Shown here: positions 1 to 5,586 of the stretch, piece by piece | Layout of the letters: each line of letters begins with the position of its first letter | Numbering within the stretch: the first letter of the stretch is position 1 | From: JAGQLF01 sp964635995 | Lineage (GTDB): Bacteria > Patescibacteriota > Dojkabacteria > J137 | Direction of reading: 5' to 3' | DNA length: 9,330 bases | Assembly (NCBI GenBank): GCA_964635995.1 | Contig: CAZWRA010000039.1 | Location: 1-9,330, forward strand | Translations under genes and position numbers: made by a program | The notes under the pieces: model-generated | Seen by the model: the letters and a program-made list of their open reading frames with translations, nothing else | What the model was told of the DNA's origin: nothing | The model's database searches: none

Positions 1-270
1 GAACATCCATTAGTAATTCAATATACGAGAACTACAATAATTGGAGATAAAATTTTACATTCTTGTGCATTCCAAAATGAAGCTTGGGGACTACTTATTG
101 AAAGTAAAGCATATAGTGCTTCAATGAAATCTTTCTTCGATTATCTTTGGTCAAAATCTAAAAAACTTTCTTGTGAAGTTATTAAAAAATGGCCAGAAAT
201 AACAATGCCTGACGGAACATTAGATACACCTAGTGTTGTTATTGAAGGAGGAAAGGTTCAGAGGGTTTAA
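1..270 (+). CDS. C-terminal part of a probable TrmB/PLD-like transcriptional regulator
   Basis: An open frame enters from the window edge and stops at TAA 268-270, giving 89 C-terminal residues. The middle reads as a short beta strand with a GDK turn (TTIIGDKI), a second strand (WGLLIESKAY), then a helix ending FFDYLWSKSKK. This strand-GDK-strand-(I)IES-helix-LW order is what I know from the C-terminal effector/PLD-like domain of TrmB-type regulators common in Patescibacteria, where it normally follows an N-terminal winged helix. That DNA-binding part lies outside the window, so the assignment rests on the tail alone. The gene ends 8 bases before a strong hairpin. It could also be another sensor-domain protein. 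The coding call is firm; the family is tentative. Confidence 0.6.
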   Translation, partial: EHPLVIQYTRTTIIGDKILHSCAFQNEAWGLLIESKAYSASMKSFFDYLWSKSKKLSCEVIKKWPEITMPDGTLDTPSVVIEGGKVQRV

Positions 271-278
271 TAAGTATA

Positions 279-310
279 AAGTACTTAAGTAACTAGGTAC
301 CTAAGTACTT
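279..310. terminator. bidirectional hairpin terminator between convergent genes
   Basis: Arms 279-291 and 298-310 pair over 13 positions with one exception (a G-U wobble in the minus-strand transcript, an A-C mismatch in the plus-strand one) around a 6-nt loop. On the plus strand the stem runs into a T-rich tail from 308. It lies exactly between a plus-strand gene ending at 270 and a minus-strand gene ending at 317, so it probably ends both transcripts. Confidence 0.7.
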
Positions 311-316
311 TTAGAT

Positions 317-1087
317 TTAATTTCGTTCTATTGGACCTGATTTCTTATATTTACCCTTTCTATGCTTAGTGATTATTGTAGTTTCTTCAAATTCAAGATC
401 ATCTTGTTCTTTTGTCGTTTTATCAGCTCTCTCAATTGGTGATTTAGATTTCTTTCCTTCAACTCTCATAATGAACTCATCCATTTCTTTTATATGTTTT
501 TTATTTAATACAAAGAAAGTAATAAGTCCAATTACTCGTATTACTAAAATTACTCCTGAAGGTAATAAGATATCGGAAACCATATTTGCCTGAACAACTC
601 TTCCATCAATAATAAATTCAGGTTCAGCTAAAAGAACTCTATAAGTTTCTTCTTGTGCATTAAATTCTGTTAAAAACTGGTTGAAGTATTCTGTTGCTGT
701 TGGACCGCTATCAACAGATTCAACAGTAGAAAGATTTTTAACTTCACCTTCTAAACCACTTAGGATATATTCATCAGCTCCTAAAGAATTAAATGCAGTA
801 TCATATCTTGATCCAGCTGCATATCTAAAAATAAATGTTTCAAGTGCTTCCTCAAAATTTGTTTCTTCAGTTATTGGTTTTGTCATAATTACATAAGTAT
901 TTCCCTCACTTGTGTCTGTACTTGTTTCTATTCCATAGACTGTATTTGTAGTTTCTAGGGTAATTCCATAAGTATCCCAGTATTCTCCATCAGTTCTAAC
1001 AAAATCTCCAATTCCAACTTCAGATAAAGAATCAAATTCTTTAACTTCTCCTGAGAAATTCTTATCTGTTTGAAGTGCAAAGAACAT
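317..1087 (-). CDS. hypothetical two-TM membrane protein with a large outside domain
   Basis: I do not recognise the family. From the first ATG the protein has 256 residues: a hydrophobic start, about 160 polar, acidic residues (rich in E, T, S, D), a second membrane segment near residues 172-195 (ILLPSGVILVIRVIGLITFF), and a basic, charged C-terminal tail with KHRKGKYKK. Topology by eye is cytoplasm, membrane, outside domain, membrane, cytoplasmic tail. The annotated ATG is probably not the real start. The frame stays open upstream to 1135 and encodes AVVGALGVIVGVI, the missing first half of TM1, but holds no ATG, GTG or TTG. The upstream gene's TAA (1136-1138) lies directly before it in the same frame. 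One base added near 1133 would create ATG-TTC-CGT, so a base lost from the start codon is plausible. Probably co-transcribed with that upstream gene. Confidence 0.65.
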   Translation of the reverse strand: MFFALQTDKNFSGEVKEFDSLSEVGIGDFVRTDGEYWDTYGITLETTNTVYGIETSTDTSEGNTYVIMTKPITEETNFEEALETFIFRYAAGSRYDTAFNSLGADEYILSGLEGEVKNLSTVESVDSGPTATEYFNQFLTEFNAQEETYRVLLAEPEFIIDGRVVQANMVSDILLPSGVILVIRVIGLITFFVLNKKHIKEMDEFIMRVEGKKSKSPIERADKTTKEQDDLEFEETTIITKHRKGKYKKSGPIERN

Positions 1088-1135
1088 AATTACACCAACT
1101 ATTACTCCTAATGCACCTACAACAGCACGGAAATA

Positions 1136-1455
1136 TTAAATAGTTAAGTTTTTATTAAAAGTTACTTTTGAGTTTTCACTTCCAGGATTCATTTTCATTC
1201 CTTCTTCAAAAACCTTTTCAGCACTAGCACCATTCTTCAATAATTTTTTAAACAGAGGAACTGAAAGTGTAACTTTTTTCCTCCTTTGTTAACAGTAACT
1301 TTGTTAATTTGTTCAGGACCTTTTTTCCCTCCAAGAAGGACTTGGTATCTAGATGTTTTCTCAAAATAAATTTCTTTGTCTTTTAAACTGACACCTTCCG
1401 GGATAGGAGTGAAGCTGTTATCGAGGTAAGTAACCTCATTTACAAAATTAGCCAT
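1136..1455 (-). CDS. small hypothetical protein, broken by an A-run frameshift
   Basis: Starts at ATG 1453-1455 (MANFVNEVTYLDN). The start frame shifts into a meaningless tail after residue 61 (VNKGGKK) and stops at 1237. Adding one A to the run of six A near 1276 (minus strand GGAGGAAAAAAGTT) restores a natural continuation, VTLSVPLFKKLL through FEEGMKMNPGSENSK to NLTI, ending at TAA 1136-1138, about 106 residues in all. The product looks soluble, lysine-rich and beta/alpha mixed. I know no family for it. It sits immediately upstream of the two-TM membrane protein and probably forms a two-gene operon with it. The A-run position suggests a sequencing deletion rather than a true mutation. Confidence 0.6.
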
Positions 1456-1481
1456 TATTTAGTTTTAAAAAATATTATTGG

Positions 1482-1487
1482 ATTATA
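1482..1487 (-). promoter_or_regulatory. -10 box (TATAAT) for the minus-strand pair
   Basis: A perfect TATAAT on the minus strand lies 26 bases upstream of ATG 1455, inside the 81-bp divergent gap shared with serB. No clear -35 box is visible. There is no strong Shine-Dalgarno site before the ATG. Confidence 0.45.
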
Positions 1488-1536
1488 TCCTAAAAATTTC
1501 ATTCAAACAGAAACTTATGAGATTATGTAACTCGTT

Positions 1537-2231
1537 ATGTCTAATTTATCAGGAAAACGTATAAAAAAATACCTCATATTGGATTTCGACAGCACTATTG
1601 TTTCAGTTGAAGGTTTGGAAATGATTGCTGAGACTGCATTAAATGAAGTAGAGAAAAAAGATGAAATTATTCAAAAAATTTCATCAATTACTAATTTAGG
1701 TATGGAAGGTAAAATTACTTTTAAAGACTCATTGCTCAAAAGGCTTTCCCTATTTGATATCCAAAGGAAACACCTTGATATTCTTAATGATAAAATTATT
1801 AGTACAATTTCTAAATCTTTTATACGTGAGATTGAATTTTTTAGAACATATTCTGATTCTATTTATATTGTCTCAGGAGGATTTATAGAATGGATTCTTC
1901 CTGTAGCTGAATACCTTAATATAAAAAGCGATCACGTGTTTGCTAATGAATTCATTTTCAGTGGAAATGAATATAAAGGTATAAAGAGGATTCTTTACTT
2001 TTGAAGCCATTAGGTAAGGTCGAGGTTGTTAAAAGGCTTAATATAAGTCCTGAGCGAATCGTAATTGGAGATGGCTCAACAGACTTAGAGATTAAAGAAC
2101 AAGGAATGGCTGAAAAGTTCTATTTATATACTGAAAACGTTAAAAGGGAGACTTTAGTTAATAAAGCTGATTATGTAATAAATGATTTTAAAGAGCTTAT
2201 TGATATAGAATATAATGGTATAATTGATTGA
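1537..2231 (+). CDS. serB: phosphoserine phosphatase (HAD family), one-base frameshift
   Basis: Likely hydrolyses O-phosphoserine to serine, the last step of serine synthesis. All four HAD motifs are visible: DFDST at residues 16-20 (nucleophile and acid Asp), VSGGF at 112-116, the motif III Lys in LGKVEVVKRL, and IGDGSTDLE with the Mg-binding Asp. The E of SVEGLEM, the cap stretch MEGKITFKDSLLKRL, HVFANEF and the ending NDFKELI match the SerB/human PSPH pattern. The frame breaks near 1982: the first frame stops at 2004, and the C-terminal third is in the next frame to TGA 2229-2231. Adding one A to AAA at 1983-1985 yields the smooth join GIKEDSLLLKPLGKVEVV and a normal-length protein of about 231 residues. 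No Shine-Dalgarno site is seen. The head-to-head gap with the 1455 gene holds only a weak -10-like TTATGT near 1523. Other HAD-IB phosphatases remain possible. Confidence 0.8.
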
Positions 2232-2268
2232 ATGAAAGATAATAAATTATTAAATACAACTTTACATC

Positions 2269-2341
2269 ATACCCTCAATTAAAGGAGGGATTTAGCACGT
2301 ATAAATTTAATACACTCCTATTCGGAGGGTATTATTTTTTT
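2269..2341 (+). terminator. intrinsic terminator, possibly an attenuator, before hisS
   Basis: AATACACTCC (2309-2318) pairs with GGAGGGTATT (2324-2333) across a 5-nt loop with one A-G mismatch, and seven T follow at 2335-2341: a good intrinsic terminator for serB. Two upstream segments can compete: ATACCCTC (2269-2276) is perfectly complementary to GAGGGTAT (2325-2332), and GGAGGG (2284-2289) can pair with ACCCTC upstream or CTCC in the terminator arm. This could let the leader switch, but a simple terminator explains it equally well because hisS seems to have its own promoter just downstream. Confidence 0.6.
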
Positions 2342-2352
2342 ATTAATATAGT

Positions 2353-2358
2353 TATAAT
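2353..2358 (+). promoter_or_regulatory. -10 box of hisS, implying a leaderless transcript
   Basis: A perfect TATAAT ends five bases before ATG 2364. Transcription normally starts about 6-8 bases after this box, so the mRNA would begin at or next to the start codon. No Shine-Dalgarno sequence is present. The same arrangement recurs at the divergent promoters near 5544 and 5575. Confidence 0.55.
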
Positions 2359-2363
2359 CAAAT

Positions 2364-3638
2364 ATGAAACTAAACAATCAACCACCAAAAGGAACAAGTG
2401 ACTGGCTTCCAGAAGAGTATAGAATTAGAAAATATATTTTCGATACTTGGAGAGAAGTCTGTACGCGATTTGGTTACGAAGAGTATTTAACACCGATCTT
2501 AGAATCGGCTGATGTTTATAGAGCTAAGTCAGGAGAAGATGTTGGGGGAAAGGAATTAATGACCATGACAGATAGAGCTGGAAGAGAGCTTGCGATTAGA
2601 CCTGAGATGACTCCGTCAGTAACTAGAATGGTTACAAAGATTTATAATGATACTCCTAAGCCGCTCAGATTATTTTCTATCGCAAATTACTTTAGGAATG
2701 AAAAACCTCAAAGAGGAAGAAATAGAGAATTCTGGCAGTTGAATTTTGATATTTTTGGAAGTGAAAGTTTTAATGCTGATTTAGAGATTTTACAGATAGC
2801 TGCTGAAATTATGATTGCTTTTGGAGCTAAGAGAGAAATGTATAAAATCAAAGTAAATAATAGAAATGTTCTAGCGAAAATAATTACTAAGTTTATGCAA
2901 TTGCCTGAAGAAAAGGTACCTTTTGCAGTCAGAATATTAGATAAATATCCAAAAGTCCCTCAGGATAAAATTGAAGAACTATTGAAGGAATTAGGAGCCA
3001 ATGTAAATGATTGGGATACATTATTCGGAGCATTAGATGGATATGAAACATCTATTAAGTTACTGATAGGATATATTCGAGATGAAGAATCATATAAAGA
3101 AACTGAGGTGTTAGTAAGTAAAGTAAAAACTCTTTACGATATTGATATTGAATTCAATATTGGACTCGCTCGTGGTTTCGATTATTACGATGGAATGGTT
3201 TTTGAGGTTTTCGATAAGAATCCTGAGAACAATAGAGCAATGTTTGGAGGGGGAAGATATAACGGATTAGCCGGAATCTTTGGAACTCAAAGTTTTCCTG
3301 CTGTTGGTTGCGCTCCTGGAGATGAAACAATGAAATTATTTTTAGAGGCTTGGAACCTACTTCCAAATCTTGAATCTCAAATCTCAAATCAGAGATATTA
3401 TCTTGCACTGCTTGATGAAACTTTTGAAAGCGAAATTCAGGCAATTGCTAAAAGTTTACGAGTGGAGGGAAAAATTGTTGAGATTGGGTTAGAAACTCAA
3501 AAGTTAGGAAAAGCACTTGAGTACCCAAATAAAAAAAATATAGGGAATGTTGTAATTTTTGGTGAAGAAGAAAAGAGCAGAGGAGTTTATAAGATTAAGA
3601 ATATGATTTCGGGAGAGGAGCGTGAAATTAATATCTAA
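2364..3638 (+). CDS. hisS: histidyl-tRNA synthetase
   Basis: Class II aminoacyl-tRNA synthetase that charges tRNA-His with histidine; a cytoplasmic homodimer in known cases. The 424 residues match family length. Visible in order: the N-terminal GTSDWLPEE (residues 10-18), the first histidine-pocket loop RPEMTPSVTR (79-88), motif 2 RNEKPQRGR (111-119) continuing to QLNFDIFG, the HisRS-specific histidine loop LARGFDYYDGMVFE (268-281), the motif 3 region FGGGRYNGL (294-302), and a C-terminal anticodon-binding domain from about 343 on. The ATG is preceded by a -10 box and no ribosome binding site. A short repeat-derived linker (NLESQISNQ, residues 335-343) lies at the domain junction. The frame is intact, unlike its neighbours on both sides. 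Confidence 0.95.
   Translation: MKLNNQPPKGTSDWLPEEYRIRKYIFDTWREVCTRFGYEEYLTPILESADVYRAKSGEDVGGKELMTMTDRAGRELAIRPEMTPSVTRMVTKIYNDTPKPLRLFSIANYFRNEKPQRGRNREFWQLNFDIFGSESFNADLEILQIAAEIMIAFGAKREMYKIKVNNRNVLAKIITKFMQLPEEKVPFAVRILDKYPKVPQDKIEELLKELGANVNDWDTLFGALDGYETSIKLLIGYIRDEESYKETEVLVSKVKTLYDIDIEFNIGLARGFDYYDGMVFEVFDKNPENNRAMFGGGRYNGLAGIFGTQSFPAVGCAPGDETMKLFLEAWNLLPNLESQISNQRYYLALLDETFESEIQAIAKSLRVEGKIVEIGLETQKLGKALEYPNKKNIGNVVIFGEEEKSRGVYKIKNMISGEEREINI
3366..3393 (+). repeat. four tandem heptamers (AATCTCA type) inside hisS
   Basis: AATCTTG, AATCTCA, AATCTCA and AATCAGA follow each other without gaps. Because 7 is not a multiple of 3, the array reads through all three codon phases and encodes NLESQISNQ. 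It falls in the linker between the catalytic and anticodon-binding domains, where extra residues are tolerated. Confidence 0.6.
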
Positions 3639-3640
3639 AA

Positions 3641-3764
3641 GGGATTTAACAACCAGCATTCTATATACGAAAGATTCGGGAATTTTTTAGGCTCACCGAA
3701 AGAGCACGTCCGTAAGAACGTATAGAAGCTGGAGCTTGGTAGTATAAGATCTTCGCCTTATCCC
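3641..3764 (+). ncRNA. candidate structured RNA or folded DNA element downstream of hisS
   Basis: No gene is visible here, but pairings nest well. GGGAT (3641-3645) can close with ATCCC (3760-3764). CCAGCATTCTATATACG (3653-3669) pairs with CGTATAGAAGCTGG (3719-3732) through about 14 bp with two small bulges. Inside, TTCGG (3675-3679) faces CCGAA (3696-3700), and alternatively GGCTC faces GAGC. ATAAG (3744-3748) pairs with CTTAT (3757-3761), which competes with the outer stem. Composition is more GC-rich than the neighbouring genes. I compared it by memory with SRP RNA, tmRNA, RNase P, 5S, 6S and common riboswitches and saw no signature. Strand is undecided because the stems work on both. It could instead be the folded end of a mobile element. 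Confidence 0.35.
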
Positions 3765-3777
3765 ACCTTTTTAGGGT

Positions 3778-4022
3778 TTATTCCACAAACTTTACTGTGG
3801 CTCCATATTTTGCGAAATATGATCGTATCGCTTTTTTTCTTCGGGGCATTTACCTCCTAAATGATTAACCACTTCTTGAAGGGTGGATTCATTTTCAGAA
3901 AGTTTGACATATGTCACACCATCTGAGGAAGTAACTTGAATCTCAAAGCTATTGCCGAGATTCTTGCGATTGATTATCCCGCTAGAGATAAGCCATGCAT
4001 TAAGCTTGTTTTGTGGGTACAT
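3778..4022 (-). CDS. small hypothetical protein with strong RBS, uncertain C-terminus
   Basis: ATG 4020-4022 follows AGGAGG (4028-4033) at an ideal 5-base spacing, and TATAAT on the minus strand (4043-4048) stands upstream. The start frame gives 76 residues (MYPQNKLNAWLISSG to NMEPQ) and stops at 3792. A second frame is also attractive: ATG 3847-3849, with AGGAGG only 3 bases before it, encodes 23 basic residues (MPRRKKAIRSYFAKYG, then ATVKFVE) and stops at 3778. Adding one A in the AAA near 3850 would fuse the two into about 82 residues ending GGK-MPRRKKAIR. Given A-run losses elsewhere in the window, this fused form is plausible. I do not recognise the protein. It has no membrane segment, and it looks like a foreign gene in this context. 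Confidence 0.5.
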
Positions 4023-4039
4023 GTTGGCCTCCTACCAAA

Positions 4040-4069
4040 GTTATTATAATAACCCCTTAAAAATTTCAA
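4040..4069 (-). promoter_or_regulatory. promoter with a 14-bp perfect palindrome over the -10 box
   Basis: GTTATTATAATAAC (4040-4053) is a perfect palindrome containing TATAAT on the minus strand (4043-4048). TTGAAA on that strand (4064-4069) stands 15 bases upstream as a possible -35 box, a slightly short spacing. The palindrome could be an operator for a dimeric repressor, or chance in AT-rich DNA. It would drive the small gene starting at 4022. Confidence 0.35.
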
Positions 4070-4130
4070 ACCTGTAACCTTTACGGGATTATTATATTTC
4101 AGTTTCTATCTTTCTAATACTGGTTGTTAA

Positions 4131-4215
4131 TGTGCTTAAAAGTGAGATTATTAATATCATCACTATATAAATTATAGATTGATAATTTTAGGGTGTCAAC
4201 AAGATATGGTGACAA
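4131..4215. other. AT-rich gap with a weak hairpin after the glycosyltransferase gene
   Basis: I see no gene. TGTCA (4194-4198) and TGACA (4210-4214) form a 5-bp stem just past the minus-strand stop codon at 4216, but no T-run follows on that strand, so it is at best a weak terminator. The rest is low-complexity A/T sequence. Confidence 0.3.
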
Positions 4216-5538
4216 TTATTTATAACCTAAATCTTTTTGAACTTCATACTTATATCTATTAATTGAAAGCCCTTGCCAAGGTATCTCCCTATTCCAGTAG
4301 TTAACCATTAGAAAGCAGGATTGAAGAATGCAAATTAATAAAAATAGAAGTAGTGTGAGTATTAATTTCTTTTTATTTACAACAAAATTAATAAAAGCGA
4401 GAACAGGGAGAAAATAAATTGCAGTTAGATCTACAATAGATCTCCGTCCAAAACCTAATCCATATTCAAAATCCCACCAAGAAGCCACTATCCATATATT
4501 CAAGAAGAGAATAAGAAGGGTACCATAGAAATATTTCTTAAACTTTTTATCCTTAAACATAATAAAAAGTCCTGGAGGAACAAGTAGAAAAATTGGCGTC
4601 CAAAAGAAAATGCCTTTTTTTTGTGCTTATTAATATCTCAAATAAATTAGGTCTTAAAAAATTAAAGCCTTCTTCACCATATGAATAAACTATTGGATGT
4701 CCTGTAGTTATAAGCCAATAAATAATCTGAGGGGAAATAGCTAAAAGGAAAGCAAAAATTGAGATGTATAGGTATTTAATATTTTTTTTAATATAAAGAA
4801 GCTTATTTTTTAGTTCTTTAAAATTTTTAAAGTTATAAAGAAGAGGAATTAAGACAACAATAATATTTGTTGGCCTGCAAATTGTAATGAGTCCAAGTAG
4901 AAATCCGAGAGAGAAAGATAATTTTGTATTTAGTTTTTTAGAAACTAATGGGCTTATTAAGACAAAAAGAGTTATTAGAAAAAACTAATAAATATGTGAG
5001 AAACTAGCATCAAAAGTTGAGTAATGTAAAACACCTGTCGTAAACATCGTAAGAATACTAACTAAAAGAGCAATGTTTGGTTTAACTAACCTTTCAAAAA
5101 GTTTTTTAGAAGAATAAGTCCAAAAGCTCCGAAAGTAATTCCAGCTAAACCAATAAATCCCTCAAAAATTGGATTAAATCCTGAGTTAAGTGGGGAATTA
5201 CTAATTAGTGATCCGATATAGCCAGCCGAAAAAAATGGAAACCAAAGTAGAGATATTCCAATAGGATATTTGTTAAAGAATGTTTCTTCTTTATCTAAAT
5301 ACCTAACCCCATACAATTCCTTTTCAATGTTTTGAAAACCTTGACCTTGTCTTAGAGGAATTGTCCATTCGAGTGATAAGTCATTATGAATAAAGATTGA
5401 AGGGAGATAAATATAGTAACCAATTCCATCAGATCTTATAACTTCCTTTGCTTTTAGAGACTTTAGTTGCCAAAAGAGGATTAGTCCAAAAAATAGGGTA
5501 ATTACAAGAAATAGAATTAAGTCAGCTTTTAGTCTCAT
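4216..5538 (-). pseudogene. polytopic GT-C-type glycosyltransferase, broken by two frameshifts and a TAG
   Basis: Reading across the breaks gives a protein of about 440 residues with about ten hydrophobic segments. It starts MRLKADLILFLVITLF (TM1), then has an outside loop with SDGIGYYIYLPSIFIHNDL, whose Asp is typical of the first loop of GT-C enzymes that use polyprenyl-phosphate sugars. Later signatures are NKYPIG, HYSTFDASFSHIY, ICRPTN, GHPIVYSYGEEGFNF, KKGIFFWTPI and SWWDFEYGLGFGRRSIVD. Breaks: an A missing near 5092-5095 (LLKNFLK then RLVKPN), an in-frame TAG at 4985-4987 after SHIY, and an 8-A run at 4615-4622 (minus strand) where 7 or 10 A restores the frame. The ATG is 5 bases from a TATAAT box. 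Its likely role is transferring a sugar to a cell-envelope glycan or protein; donor and acceptor are unknown. The conserved motifs on both sides of every break favour sequencing error or very recent decay. Confidence 0.75.
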
Positions 5539-5586
5539 AAGCCATTATACAAATATAAACTAAGGATTCTAAGGTATAATTGGCCT
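5539..5586. promoter_or_regulatory. divergent near-leaderless promoters for the glycosyltransferase and elp3
   Basis: The 48-bp gap holds two perfect TATAAT boxes pointing outward. The minus-strand box (5544-5549) ends 5 bases before ATG 5538, and the plus-strand box (5575-5580) ends 6 bases before ATG 5587. Neither gene has a Shine-Dalgarno site. Each box lies in the upstream region of the other, so the two promoters may compete. No TTGACA-like -35 boxes are evident. Confidence 0.55.

Larger units (their letters stand above)
3646..4130. repeat. possible mini-element bounded by 15-nt inverted repeats
   Basis: TTAACAACCAGCATT at 3646-3660 recurs inverted at 4116-4130, 14 of 15 bases identical. 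GAAAGAT also follows both copies a few bases further in, at different spacing. The 485-bp interval holds the foldable stretch and a small minus-strand gene with strong Shine-Dalgarno sites, in contrast to the leaderless genes around it. No target-site duplication or transposase is visible, so mobility is an inference. Confidence 0.35.

Noticed and set aside
369..896. Two short plus-strand frames opposite the two-TM protein
   Set aside because: Antisense shadows; the minus-strand frame has coherent membrane topology and a matching terminator.
2269..2341. T-box riboswitch upstream of hisS
   Set aside because: No T-box core sequence (AGGGTGGNACCGCG type) and no specifier-loop layout; the leader is too short.
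3154..3444. Minus-strand open frame opposite hisS
   Set aside because: It is a shadow of an intact, well-conserved hisS frame and has no promoter or RBS of its own.
3641..3764. SRP RNA, tmRNA, RNase P, 5S rRNA, tRNA or hammerhead ribozyme in the foldable stretch
   Set aside because: None of the defining sequences I know (SRP GGAAG loop, RNase P GAGGAAAGTCC, tRNA TTCGA arm in a cloverleaf, hammerhead CTGATGA with GAAA) are present in the right arrangement.
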